A stretch of DNA of 64,000 nucleotides from an uncultured Lachnospiraceae bacterium (GTDB taxonomy: Bacteria > Bacillota > Clostridia > Lachnospirales > Lachnospiraceae), in contig CALWCS010000049.1 of the NCBI GenBank assembly GCA_944376425.1, forward strand, positions 1 to 64,000, read 5' to 3'. A program made the translations under genes and the position numbers. Of the stretch, positions 23,128-34,550 are shown piece after piece; position 1 is the first letter of the stretch, and the number at the start of each line of letters is the position of its first letter. The notes beneath the pieces were generated by a model. The model ran no database searches and had not been told where the DNA came from. It was given only the letters and a program-made list of their open reading frames with translations.

Positions 23128-24420
23128 TCATCCAACTCTCAATTTAAACTTCTGAATTTCTTTTTCACTGCTGACCCGTTCAATCTCTGCTCCAAGCAGT
23201 CTGAGTTTTCCTTCAAAGTTTTCATATCCCCGCTGGATATATACAATGTCATCTACAATCGTATATCCTTCAGCAGCAAGTCCCGCAATCACAAGCGCAG
23301 CTCCGGCTCTTAAGTCCGGTGCGCTCACACGCGCTCCAGTAAATTTCTCTACTCCGGTGATAATCGCGCTGTTTCCTTCTACCTTTACAATCGCTCCCAT
23401 TCGTGCCAGCTCATCCATATATTTAAAACGATTTTCAAAAATGCTTTCTGTCACAATACTTGTCCCTGATGCGAGCGCCAAAGTAACTCCTATCTGAGGC
23501 TGCATATCCGTCGGATATCCAGGATACGGCAAAGTCTTTACATTTGTACATCCAAGACGTTTTGATGCAACGACACGTACTGCATCGTCAAATTCTTCTA
23601 CTTCACATCCAATTTCTTCCAATTTCGCTGTCGTTGCCTCAAGATGTTTCGGAATCACATTTTTTACCATCACATCGCCCTTTGTCGCAGCTGCTGCAAA
23701 CATAAAAGTACCAGCCTCAATTTGATCTGGTATAATAGAATATTCTGTTTTATGTAATTTTTCCACACCTCGAATTCGAATTACATCTGTTCCGGCACCT
23801 TTGATATTTGCTCCCATACTGTTCAAAAAGCTTGCCACATCTACCACATGCGGCTCTCTCGCTGCGTTTTCAATGATCGTATATCCCTCAGCCATCGACG
23901 CCGCCATCATAATATTAATCGTAGCTCCGACGGATACTGTGTCTAGAAAGATATGTTTTCCAATTAAATGATCCGCCTGGGCGATGATCGAACCATGAGA
24001 AATTTTTACTTTAGCTCCTAGCGCTTTAAATCCTTTTAAATGCAGATCAATCGGTCTGCTCCCTATATTGCACCCGCCCGGAAGGGGAACCTCTGCTCTT
24101 TTATACTTTCCAAGCAAGGCACCTAACAGATAGTAAGATGCTCGAATTTTTTTAATATATTCATAATCAACACTAATGCTTCCTATTTGAGATCCATTAA
24201 TAAGAACTGTGCTTCTGTTCACCCGTTCTACTCTCGCTCCGATCTCCATGATTGCTTCTAACAAAACATTGATATCCTGAACATCAGGAAGGTTTTCGAT
24301 TTTTACTGTCTCATCTGTCATAATTGCGGCGGCCAAGATACCCAGAGCTGCATTTTTTGCTCCTCCGATCTCGACTTCTCCGACTAGCGGATTGCCGCCT
24401 TTGATAATGTATTGTTCCAT
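23128..24420 (-). CDS. murA: UDP-N-acetylglucosamine 1-carboxyvinyltransferase
   Basis: It catalyses the first committed step of peptidoglycan synthesis, transferring enolpyruvate from PEP to UDP-GlcNAc. Key residues are seen in GGAKNAALGILAAAI (Lys/Asn of the active site) and LPGGCNIGSRPIDLH (the Cys targeted by fosfomycin). Start at MEQYIIKGG with GAGGTG upstream; the upstream extension to 24453 is not supported. Confidence 0.95.
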   Translation of the reverse strand: MEQYIIKGGNPLVGEVEIGGAKNAALGILAAAIMTDETVKIENLPDVQDINVLLEAIMEIGARVERVNRSTVLINGSQIGSISVDYEYIKKIRASYYLLGALLGKYKRAEVPLPGGCNIGSRPIDLHLKGFKALGAKVKISHGSIIAQADHLIGKHIFLDTVSVGATINIMMAASMAEGYTIIENAAREPHVVDVASFLNSMGANIKGAGTDVIRIRGVEKLHKTEYSIIPDQIEAGTFMFAAAATKGDVMVKNVIPKHLEATTAKLEEIGCEVEEFDDAVRVVASKRLGCTNVKTLPYPGYPTDMQPQIGVTLALASGTSIVTESIFENRFKYMDELARMGAIVKVEGNSAIITGVEKFTGARVSAPDLRAGAALVIAGLAAEGYTIVDDIVYIQRGYENFEGKLRLLGAEIERVSSEKEIQKFKLRVG

Positions 24421-24527
24421 ATGACACCTCATAACATTTTTATCTATACTCAAGCTTTTTCTGATTCCGTTTTCTCATTCTTAATAGGATCGAAAAACGT
24501 CTCCCCTTTCGAAAACATCTATTATAT

Positions 24528-24555
24528 ATTATACCACAACCCAGCCATTTGTAAA
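24528..24555 (-). promoter_or_regulatory. Promoter for murA
   Basis: TTTACA (24550-24555) and TATAAT (24528-24533) are spaced by 16 bases on the minus strand, about 110 bases before the murA start. The rest of the 228-base gap is AT-rich; an AT-only hairpin near 24590-24635 may end the upstream gene. Confidence 0.6.
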
Positions 24556-24648
24556 CAGTAATAAAAATTTCAGCCAATTTCATACTTTTTTTTGCAAAAA
24601 AAATTTAATATTTTTTTTAAATATCAGTTTTTTTTTGTTATTCTCGAA

Positions 24649-25188
24649 CTATTTTAATGTATTTTCTACTTTTTCTCCTTGGTACTCCCGGTATATTTTC
24701 AGAATATTCTGCAATGTTTCTTCCACTGTAAAATTTTCTTCTTCAACGGTCAAATCTGCATACTTTTCATAAAGAGGAATTCGCTCTTCATAAAGTTCTT
24801 TCAGATTCTGCCCTTTTCTCAATACGACTCCGCGTCCCTGAAGATTATTTAATCGTCTGTCAAGCTCCTCATACCCTAATTTCAGATAGATAATCGTTCC
24901 AATTTCTGACAGGTGTCTCATCGCTTCTTTTCCATACACGACGCTTCCTCCCGTAGCAATCACTGCTTTTTCTTCCTCAATCTGGCTGTTTATTCTGTTT
25001 TCAACTGCAATAAAACCATCCACTCCTTTTTCCTCAATGATTTCATGCAGCAGTTTACCTTCCTGTTCCTGAATCACAAGATCAGCATCTACAAAATGAT
25101 ATCCCAGGACTTTTGCGAGTATAACGCCAACTGTGCTTTTTCCGACTCCTGGCATTCCAATCAGAACAATATTTTTTTTCTTTTTCAT
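24649..25188 (-). CDS. Shikimate kinase-like P-loop protein
   Basis: This is a small P-loop kinase. It has GMPGVGKST (ATP site), DADLVIQ (the DxD-type motif), a lid with QGRGVVL, and ERIPLYEKYADLTV near the end, all as in shikimate kinase. Two substrate residues differ: the FRxxE Arg that holds shikimate is Ile in GFIAVE, and the GGG loop reads GGS. The ATG at 25186-25188 follows GGAGGTAGGA; longer in-frame starts overlap the flavin reductase gene. Annotating it as a dedicated AroK is therefore uncertain. No other shikimate-pathway gene is nearby. Confidence 0.7.
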   Translation of the reverse strand: MKKKKNIVLIGMPGVGKSTVGVILAKVLGYHFVDADLVIQEQEGKLLHEIIEEKGVDGFIAVENRINSQIEEEKAVIATGGSVVYGKEAMRHLSEIGTIIYLKLGYEELDRRLNNLQGRGVVLRKGQNLKELYEERIPLYEKYADLTVEEENFTVEETLQNILKIYREYQGEKVENTLK

Positions 25189-25270
25189 TCCTACCTCCGG
25201 TACACGTCTATCTGCCTTGATCTGTTCTGTTATCCTACCATACTCTTGCTCCTGTGTAAAGAATGCCTGT

Positions 25271-25861
25271 TTAATTCTTCCTTCCTTTTTTCTTTTTTTC
25301 CTTTTTTCTGACACTATATCCAAATGTGCCGATTTTCTTTCCAAGTCCATAGTATTCGCCATGGGAATATACCATCAGTCCGCATTTTCCAAGTTCCAGT
25401 CTCTGATTCCGGTTCAAATATTCTTTATCCACAGTCACACCTGCCACTTCAGCAAGAAACATATGATGAGAGCCCAGTTCGATGATCTGTGTCACTCTAC
25501 ACTCAATATTAACAGGACTTTCTGCAATCCCAGGGGCTTTTACAAATCTTGATTCCAGAGGTGTCAGCTTCATCTGCTCAAATTTATCCACTTCTTTGCC
25601 CGAACGCACACCGCAATAATCGGTGGCATAGGCGAGTTTTTCGGTTGTCAGATTAATCACAAATTCTTTTGTATCCCGGATAATACCGTAAGAATATCTC
25701 TCAGGACGCACTGAAATTGAGACCATAGCCGGAGAACTGCAGATTGTACCAGCCCACGCTACTGTAATAATATTCGGCTTTTCATCAGGACGTCCACAGC
25801 TCACCATCACAGCCGGCAGCGGATACAGCATATTTCCCGGTCTCCATCCCTCTTTTTCCAT
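25271..25861 (-). CDS. Flavin reductase family protein
   Basis: The FMN-binding split-barrel fold is indicated by LPAVMVSCGRPDEKPNIITVAWAGTICSSPAMVSISVRPERYSYGII and FVINL, typical of flavoredoxin-like flavin reductases. It likely reduces FMN or acts in electron transfer in the cytoplasm. The C-terminal 12 residues are almost all Lys and Arg. AGGAG precedes the ATG. Head-to-tail with the shikimate-kinase-like gene (83-base gap). Confidence 0.88.
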   Translation of the reverse strand: MEKEGWRPGNMLYPLPAVMVSCGRPDEKPNIITVAWAGTICSSPAMVSISVRPERYSYGIIRDTKEFVINLTTEKLAYATDYCGVRSGKEVDKFEQMKLTPLESRFVKAPGIAESPVNIECRVTQIIELGSHHMFLAEVAGVTVDKEYLNRNQRLELGKCGLMVYSHGEYYGLGKKIGTFGYSVRKKEKKKKGRKN

Positions 25862-25889
25862 CTTCTTTTCTCCTTTTTTTCATTTTAAT

Positions 25890-27551
25890 TTAATTTTGAA
25901 TTGCAGCCATAAATGCCGGGATCAGCTGTTTCTTTCTTGACACAATTCCCATCAAAGTCACAGACTCGGGACCACATTCTGTATGAAAAGCTTCTTCAAT
26001 CATATTTTCCGCTCCTTTTCCATAAAAGATCAATTCCGTCGACTCTGCAATAATATCCGTCAGCATAAAAAACAGCATTTCCAGATTTTGGTGTTCATAC
26101 GCTTTTTTCATATACGGGATCAAACACTCTTTAATTTCCAAAAGCTCTTTTTTATTCATAGAATTGATCTGTCCGACTCCAAAGGTATGATTGTCAAACT
26201 CAAACGTCTTGAAATCCTGATAAAAAATCTCTTCCGGCGTTTTGCTTTTCAAGTTACTGCCTGCTGCAAACATATCAGATGCAAAATTTTCATAGTCGAT
26301 TTCTGCAATCCCAGAAAGTTCTTCTACCGCATCTTTATCTTTCTGCGTACAGGTAGGAGAGCGGAACATCAGCGTATCAGACAGAATCGCAGCACACAAC
26401 AGTCCTGCAATCTGCTTTGGAATTTCTATATTTCTCTCTTTATAAATCTGAAAGATAATCGTTGCAGTACATCCTACAGGCTGATTTCTAAAAAAAACAG
26501 GAGACATTGTCTCAAGTGACCCGATTCGATGATGATCAATGATCTCCAGAATTTCTGCGCTCTCAATACTGTTGACTGCCTGTGACTGTTCATTGTGATC
26601 TACTAAAATTACCTGTCTTCTTTTTACGCCAAGCAAATTTCTTCTGGAAATCATTCCCACATAAGCCCCATGACTGTCCAGTACGGGAAAATCTCGGAAT
26701 CGTTTGCTTGCCATAATATCTTTAATAGAATCCGTATAATCATCTAATTCAAATGTCAGAAGATTTTTCTTCGTCATAAAATATTTCACAGGCATACTCT
26801 GATTAATCAGGCGTGCCACTGTAAATGTATCGTGAGGCGTACTGATTACCGCACATCCCTTTTCTTCAGCAAGATGCTGAATAGTTCTCGATACAGGTGC
26901 TCCCTCGCACACTACAATGCAGCTTGCATTCATCTCAATTGCACAGAGCTGTGATTCATACCTGTTTCCAAGAATTACCAGGTCATCTTCTTCAATATAA
27001 TTCTCCATCAAATCCGGATTTGCCGCCGCTACTAATACTTTTCCTTTTATAAAATAGGCATGAGGATTGCCCACAATCATTTTTCCGTCCAGAGTCTCTA
27101 TAATATTTTTGTACTGTGTTCTTGCCTGAGAGAGAATTCTGCTGTCATACACATCCATATATGATTTTGTAATATCATTGCTCGTGATCAACCCTTCCAA
27201 CATTTTATTATCTTTTGTAATCGGGATCGTATTGACATGCTCTTCGCTCATCCTCGTCCATGCTTTTTTCAGTGAAATGTTGTTTTTTGCTCCCTCTACA
27301 AAACGAATATCCATATCTTTGACCCGTGTTCCAATATTACTGATATATCCAGGTTCTTCCACACCAAAGTAGTTTAATACAAACTGTGTTTCAGGATTGA
27401 CCTGTCCTGCTCTTTTCGGCACAAAAATATGATCCGGATCTCCAACTTTATTTTTCAAAGCTGCATAAGCAATCGCCGAACAGATAGAATCTGTATCCGG
27501 ATTTTTATGTCCTATTACATATACCCTTCTTTTTCCACTCTTATCTTCCAT
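25890..27551 (-). CDS. ppaC: Manganese-dependent inorganic pyrophosphatase with CBS and DRTGG domains
   Basis: This is a family II pyrophosphatase with a regulatory insert. The DHH-type catalytic region has GHKNPDTDSICSAIAYA at the N-terminus and EIIDHHRIGSLETM further on. Two CBS segments flank a DRTGG domain between about residues 70 and 300; they bind adenine nucleotides and control activity. At 553 residues it is the standard regulated form of Clostridia. AGAGAGGAT precedes the start. It drives biosynthesis by removing pyrophosphate. Confidence 0.92.
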   Translation of the reverse strand: MEDKSGKRRVYVIGHKNPDTDSICSAIAYAALKNKVGDPDHIFVPKRAGQVNPETQFVLNYFGVEEPGYISNIGTRVKDMDIRFVEGAKNNISLKKAWTRMSEEHVNTIPITKDNKMLEGLITSNDITKSYMDVYDSRILSQARTQYKNIIETLDGKMIVGNPHAYFIKGKVLVAAANPDLMENYIEEDDLVILGNRYESQLCAIEMNASCIVVCEGAPVSRTIQHLAEEKGCAVISTPHDTFTVARLINQSMPVKYFMTKKNLLTFELDDYTDSIKDIMASKRFRDFPVLDSHGAYVGMISRRNLLGVKRRQVILVDHNEQSQAVNSIESAEILEIIDHHRIGSLETMSPVFFRNQPVGCTATIIFQIYKERNIEIPKQIAGLLCAAILSDTLMFRSPTCTQKDKDAVEELSGIAEIDYENFASDMFAAGSNLKSKTPEEIFYQDFKTFEFDNHTFGVGQINSMNKKELLEIKECLIPYMKKAYEHQNLEMLFFMLTDIIAESTELIFYGKGAENMIEEAFHTECGPESVTLMGIVSRKKQLIPAFMAAIQN

Positions 27552-27628
27552 TTATTTCTATCCTCTCTTTTTCTGAAATTTACTGTAGCATCTCTTTTCT
27601 TTCTCTTCAATCATCTGGTCATCTTCTC

Positions 27629-28054
27629 TTACTCTTTGTCTGAACAAAGCAGATCATTTCCAAATCCAAACGGAAGCAATTCTTTTAAAAAAAAGATTTG
27701 ATATTCTTCTAAAGAACGAGCCAGAATAATCTGAAATTTTTCCGGATCGCAAAACTCTGCCATCACTTGACGGCACACTCCGCATGGCGGACAATAATCT
27801 GGCGCCATTCCTTTTTGATTCCCGACAATGGCAATCGCCTGAAATGTTCTGCATCCTTGTGAGACAGCCTTGAAAAAAGCTGTCCTCTCCGCACAATTTG
27901 TCGGAGAATATGCTGCATTTTCAATATTACATCCCAGATAGATCTTCCCGTCCTCTCCAAGTAATGCTGCTCCCACTTGAAACTGCGAATACGGAGAATA
28001 AGAATATTTCTGCGCTTCATATGCCGCTTTAATTAACTCTTTTTCTTTTTTCAT
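27629..28054 (-). CDS. cdd: Cytidine deaminase
   Basis: It deaminates cytidine and deoxycytidine in pyrimidine salvage. The zinc motif is complete: CAER (with the catalytic Glu) in PTNCAERTAFF and the PPCGVCRQV pair of cysteines. The C-terminus is about 15 residues longer than usual. Start chosen at MKKEKELIK; an alternative ATG is 30 bases upstream. The gene is divergent from the S1-domain protein gene. Confidence 0.92.
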   Translation of the reverse strand: MKKEKELIKAAYEAQKYSYSPYSQFQVGAALLGEDGKIYLGCNIENAAYSPTNCAERTAFFKAVSQGCRTFQAIAIVGNQKGMAPDYCPPCGVCRQVMAEFCDPEKFQIILARSLEEYQIFFLKELLPFGFGNDLLCSDKE

Positions 28055-28271
28055 TTTTCCGCCATACTCCTTTTCTATTCCCATTTCATCTTTCTTTTCT
28101 CTTATCTCAGACTTCCTCTATGTGAAAAAGTATATCCTTTTGCTCCCAGTATCATCTACATGTTATATGATTTTTTACAAAAAGTATAGATATTACTTTT
28201 AAAATAGGATATAATAAATAATTATGTAAACAGGGGAATGACATGCCCCGGAAATCGAGGTGTATTATATT

Positions 28272-29210
28272 ATGTCAGAAGAATTAAAAAATGAAACATC
28301 AGATGTAAAAAAAGAAACGATGGAAGATTATGCTGAAGAATTAGAAGCATCCTTTCGTCAAATTCGAGAAGGGGACATTCTGACAGGAACTGTCATTGAT
28401 GTCTCTGAAAACGGAATCCTTCTGGATCTTAAATATTATACTGACGGAATGATTCATCTTGAAGATTTTACAGATGATCCTACTTTTAATTTCCGTGAAG
28501 AAGTTCATCCAGGCGATGAAATTTCAGCAACTGTAATTCGTAAAGATGATGGTGAAGGTCATATTCTTCTCTCCCGAAAAGAGGCAAATGAAGTTCTTGC
28601 CTGGGATAAACTGAGACAGTATTTGAATGAAAACACAAATTTGACAGTAAAAGTCTCAGGAATTGTCAATGCCGGCGTCATCGCTTATGTAGAGGGAATC
28701 CGAGGTTTTATCCCTGCCTCCAAACTTGCTCTTCAATATGTCGAAGATCTCAATGAATGGTTAGGAAAAGAACTTCAGGTTCGTGTTATTACAGCGGATG
28801 AACAAAATCAGCGCTTAGTTTTATCCGCCAAAGAGATTCTCAGAGAGCAAGCTGCTGAAGAAAGAAAAAATCTGGTTTCCACAGTTGAAATCGGACTTGT
28901 AACAGAAGGAACTGTCGAATCTCTTCAGTCTTACGGTGCATTTATCAAATTAGGAAATGGACTTTCTGGTCTTGTACATATTTCACAGATTAGTGAAAAA
29001 CGCATCAAGTCTCCTTCCGCAGTCTTAAAAGTAGGCGATACCGTTAAAGTGAAAGTCATCGATGTCAAAGACGGAAAACTCAGTTTAAGCATGAAAGCAG
29101 TCAATGATGTAGCTGCACAGGAAATTCAGGAGGAAACCATCGAATTGCCTGAAACGGAAGGACTTTCCACTACATTGGGATCTCTGTTTAAGAATTTGAA
29201 ATTTGACTAA
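28272..29210 (+). CDS. S1 RNA-binding domain protein (ribosomal protein S1 homologue)
   Basis: Three S1 domains are visible: GDILTGTVIDVSENGILLDL..., a degenerate one around NLTVKVSGIVNAGVIAYVEG..., and GLVTEGTVESLQSYGAFIKL...GLVHISQISEKRI. It probably helps mRNA engage the ribosome, as short S1 proteins of Firmicutes do. The ATG at 28272 follows GAGGTG by nine bases; the track start four codons earlier is weaker. TATAAT at 28210-28215 may be its -10 box. A small hairpin (GGGG 28233-28236 with CCCC 28246-28249) lies in the leader. Confidence 0.88.
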   Translation: MSEELKNETSDVKKETMEDYAEELEASFRQIREGDILTGTVIDVSENGILLDLKYYTDGMIHLEDFTDDPTFNFREEVHPGDEISATVIRKDDGEGHILLSRKEANEVLAWDKLRQYLNENTNLTVKVSGIVNAGVIAYVEGIRGFIPASKLALQYVEDLNEWLGKELQVRVITADEQNQRLVLSAKEILREQAAEERKNLVSTVEIGLVTEGTVESLQSYGAFIKLGNGLSGLVHISQISEKRIKSPSAVLKVGDTVKVKVIDVKDGKLSLSMKAVNDVAAQEIQEETIELPETEGLSTTLGSLFKNLKFD

Positions 29211-29430
29211 GTTCAAAAAATTGAGGAGTATCTTAGAGTTACTCTATATGTTAAAATCTCTAAATTATTTATCAATATTTTCGTTTTTTTGTATATTTTT
29301 ATAATATCTTCATTTAGAGTTCATATTTTATTCATATTTAGATGATATAATTTTATCATCTCTAAAAGGGATAGTATGATCTATGGCGTAATGGTTTTCA
29401 TTACACATATTGATAAATTTTTTCATAATA

Positions 29431-29470
29431 GCCCCGGTAAACCAGATGCCGGGGCACTCCTCATTTTTAT
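29431..29470 (+). terminator. Terminator downstream of the S1-domain gene
   Basis: A strong GC stem (GCCCCGG 29431-29437 with CCGGGGC 29449-29455) is followed by ACTCCTCATTTTT. The T tract is short and set back, and 220 bases separate it from the stop codon. An AGATGATA/TTATCATCT hairpin near 29340-29361 lies between. Confidence 0.55.
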
Positions 29471-29530
29471 GAAAAAATTTTTCAATTTATTTATTTTGGA
29501 TTTAAAATCCAAACGCTATTCACCTAAAAA

Positions 29531-29580
29531 AGAGTTCCGCTTTGCGGAACCCGCGCGCCTGGCGCGGTCGCTATTGCGTC
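29531..29580. repeat. GC-rich double hairpin element
   Basis: Two adjacent GC-rich hairpins (GTTCCGC/GCGGAAC at 29534-29550 and CCGCGC/GCGCGG at 29551-29567) sit in an otherwise AT-rich 450-base gap. The element resembles the GC-rich one at 6640-6825 in character, not in exact sequence. It may be a dispersed repeat. Confidence 0.45.
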
Positions 29581-29586
29581 TATGCA

Positions 29587-29630
29587 GACAAAAAGGAAAC
29601 AGCAGTCCTCGCTGCTGTTTCCTTTTTGTC
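29587..29630. terminator. Bidirectional rho-independent terminator
   Basis: A perfect 19-bp stem with a six-base loop has T-rich ends in both directions. It lies 30 bases past the GH63 stop (minus) and can also catch plus-strand transcripts. Confidence 0.9.
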
Positions 29631-29659
29631 TGTTTCTCTTTCTTTACGTCTGTTTTGAT

Positions 29660-32091
<2,432 letters not shown>

Positions 32092-32160
32092 CCTCTTTTA
32101 TGAACTTTTTCTAAATTTTTCTATTTTTTCGCTGTGATTATGTGCATATTTTATATTAAT

Positions 32161-32182
32161 AAAGTGGTAACGTATTATCACT
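32161..32182. promoter_or_regulatory. Palindromic operator candidate upstream of the GH63 promoter
   Basis: GTGGTAA and TTATCAC form an inverted repeat with a four-base centre (CGTA) and one mismatch. It lies about 70 bases ahead of the -35 box and just after the SPOR gene stop. The shape suits a LacI-type regulator, but it could instead be a weak terminator of the SPOR gene. Confidence 0.4.
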
Positions 32183-32198
32183 TCTCAGTTTTTGCTTT

Positions 32199-33050
32199 CT
32201 ACATCTGGTATTCTATGACAATTGCCTCATAACCTGCCTGAATCAGTCTCTGTTTCAAATTATCTGCATTTGCTTTTTCTTTGAACGTGCCGCAAAATAC
32301 AGTATAATATCCATTCTGCGCAAGAGTCGAATAGGCGTTAAATCCTGCTCTGTTTAACTGTGCGGCATAATTTTGGGCATTTTCATTGCTGCTAAAGGCT
32401 CCCGCCTGAACAACAAAATAGGTCTGTAAAATATCTATCTCAAATTTATTTTCTCTTACATATGCCTCATAGCCCAAAGAATTCAAAAGACCTTTCACAT
32501 ACTCCGCATCTTTTTTTTCTTCATAGGCTCCGCAATATACGTGATACAATCCGTCCTCTTCCTGTACTGAATAACTTCCGAATCCTGCATTCATCAGTTC
32601 TTGAGTATAAAGATCTGCGTTCGTCTTGTTTTTGAAAGCTCCGACCTGAACCAGATATTCCGTCCCGCTCACAGGAACCGGAACTTCCTTTGTTACTTCT
32701 TCAATCCAGCTTTCATATCCTGCATTTTCCAGCAAAGTCTTCTTTGCTTCTGCATCCGAATACTGCTCATACGTTCCGGAGTTCACATGATATCGATTAT
32801 CCGACAATAGTTCAATCTCAGCATAAAATCCTGCATTATTCAACTCTTCTGAAAAGTTGACTGCATTTTGATAGACTGCAAAGGTTCCTGTCCGAACAAT
32901 ATAGACTGTCTTTTGCTGCTGCACATATTCCATTTCCACTCTCGGATAAATTGCCATACTGCTCTCTTCCCGTGCCGCTGCACTTGTGCCTGCTGTAAGA
33001 CACAAAGCTATGATTGCTGCTGCCATTATCATTTTTCTTTTGTTCTTCAT
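32199..33050 (-). CDS. Secreted SPOR-domain protein
   Basis: After a signal peptide (about residues 1-26) come three SPOR repeats of about 70 residues each: VYIVRTGTFAVYQNAVNF, YLVQVGAFKNKTNADLY and YFVVQAGAFSSNENAQNY are their starts. SPOR domains bind glycan strands stripped of stem peptides, often at the septum or spore. The ATG at 33048-33050 follows GGGGGAAGC; the longer frame start is unsupported. Nothing else (membrane anchor, enzyme) is fused to it. Confidence 0.85.
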   Translation of the reverse strand: MKNKRKMIMAAAIIALCLTAGTSAAAREESSMAIYPRVEMEYVQQQKTVYIVRTGTFAVYQNAVNFSEELNNAGFYAEIELLSDNRYHVNSGTYEQYSDAEAKKTLLENAGYESWIEEVTKEVPVPVSGTEYLVQVGAFKNKTNADLYTQELMNAGFGSYSVQEEDGLYHVYCGAYEEKKDAEYVKGLLNSLGYEAYVRENKFEIDILQTYFVVQAGAFSSNENAQNYAAQLNRAGFNAYSTLAQNGYYTVFCGTFKEKANADNLKQRLIQAGYEAIVIEYQM

Positions 33051-33158
33051 ATCTGCTTCCCCCATTCTTTTTCTATTATAGCACCGCTATTTGTCTTATC
33101 TTCATTTGTGCAAATTTGAAACCACACCAGCTGTCATTCTATCTCCCGCCATTCATTT

Positions 33159-34364
33159 TTACAGTTGATTTACTTGTCCCATAAATAAAATCATATTATT
33201 TTCTGTATCCTGAATAACAAATAAAAACGGATGATCCGCTACAAATTCTGGTTTCTCTTCCTCTATGATTGCAGTCGTTCTTGATATCATACCAGTTGCC
33301 GCAGCTGCTTTTGTAGATTCCTCACTGACTTCTATTTTTGCCTTGTGCACCATACTGTCCAGATAAAGTCCCTGCGCAAGACGGCTAAAATCGGCATCAC
33401 TGGAATAAGCCTCTGTCATTCCAAGTATTTTCATAATTTGGTCCAGATTTGGAATACTTTGTTCCAGAGAAAATTTCGGAATTCTTACCACTTCCAGATC
33501 TGTCTGTTGTGCATCATTTAGTTCTTTCCAGATCTCATCCTGATCTTGTTCCAGTTCTTCATACCACTCAGCGAATGTCTGATCCCCCTGATTGAAAGGA
33601 AGTAAAATATTCATTGCCACGCTTCCGTCTCCATATGGAATCTGGATCGCCTGATATTCTTCTGTCTCTAAATATCGAAACATTCCGCTTTGCTGCATCA
33701 TGTCAACTTCTGTATCTTTTTCTTGACCTTTAAAATTATCTTTGCGGGTAAGTTCTTCATCAAAAGGGATGCTCCATTTTCCTTCAAAATAAACTGCATT
33801 AATCAGCATCGATACTGTTTCCTTCGGCAGTTCTTCCAAAAACGGATCAATCATTCCTTCTGTGTGATCACTGACCCATTCATTTACTTCTTCTAGCACT
33901 TTTTCATTTTCATTTAAAATATCCGCCTGAAAAATTTCTGCTTCAAATAAATCCTGCAATGGATTCAAAACATCTTCCTGTGCAGTTTCTGCAAGTTCTA
34001 ATTGATTAGAAAGCCACATCGCATTTGCGGTTTCAATCTTTGCTCCTTCTCTATCGTCAGCTTTCATATACTCTGAAAGCTGGCGGTTCCATTCCTCCTG
34101 CTCTTGGATGCCAAGTATTCCTTCAATCTGTTCTTTCGTCTCTGTGTCTGCCTCTAAATCTAACATTGATAAAGCTACACCGATACTGTATGGTGAGAAA
34201 AAGATGTTTTCTTCTGTATTCATCTCCTGATACAAATTATATGCAAACTGATTCATTCCTTCAGAGAGTATTTCCGTCTGCTCCGACTCCTCTGCATAAA
34301 CACAAAAATTTTGTGTCAATAATACACCTGCCATCATCATAAAAAATATTTTTTTTCTCATCAT
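33159..34364 (-). CDS. Secreted serpin
   Basis: This is a serine protease inhibitor of about 377 mature residues behind a signal peptide (cleaved near residue 24, CVYA). The fold is recognisable throughout: FSPYSIGVALSMLDLEA, NAVYFEGKWSIPF, and the C-terminal ADHPFLFVIQDTENNMILFMGQV. The hinge EESTKAAAATG (348-358) with small residues is the mark of an inhibitory, trapping serpin. The reactive bond lies roughly at residues 362-368 (SRTTAII), four residues longer than in alpha-1-antitrypsin, so its exact position is uncertain. AGGAGG precedes the ATG pair. Confidence 0.93.
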   Translation of the reverse strand: MMRKKIFFMMMAGVLLTQNFCVYAEESEQTEILSEGMNQFAYNLYQEMNTEENIFFSPYSIGVALSMLDLEADTETKEQIEGILGIQEQEEWNRQLSEYMKADDREGAKIETANAMWLSNQLELAETAQEDVLNPLQDLFEAEIFQADILNENEKVLEEVNEWVSDHTEGMIDPFLEELPKETVSMLINAVYFEGKWSIPFDEELTRKDNFKGQEKDTEVDMMQQSGMFRYLETEEYQAIQIPYGDGSVAMNILLPFNQGDQTFAEWYEELEQDQDEIWKELNDAQQTDLEVVRIPKFSLEQSIPNLDQIMKILGMTEAYSSDADFSRLAQGLYLDSMVHKAKIEVSEESTKAAAATGMISRTTAIIEEEKPEFVADHPFLFVIQDTENNMILFMGQVNQL

Positions 34365-34461
34365 TCAGCCTCCTTTTAGATTTCACTCTTTTTGATTTTA
34401 CTTTACCATATTTAGCATCGCTATTCCAATGATTATCCTTAAATATTCTCTTAATATTACC

Positions 34462-34500
34462 AAAAAAAAATCCTCTTCCAATGAAAAAAATGGAAGAGGA
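34462..34500 (-). terminator. Rho-independent terminator of cobO
   Basis: A perfect 10-bp stem (34471-34480 with 34491-34500) is followed by nine T on the minus strand, about 50 bases past the cobO stop. Confidence 0.88.
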
Positions 34501-34550
34501 GAAAAAATCTGACTTTATCAGTTTTTATTTAATATTTTGAAAATTCTTTC

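Noticed and set aside
24421-24453. Longer murA start
   Set aside because: Family alignment and GAGGTG place the start at 24420.
25983-26519. 178-residue plus-strand frame opposite the pyrophosphatase
   Set aside because: Antisense to a certain gene, no ribosome site, no recognisable motif.
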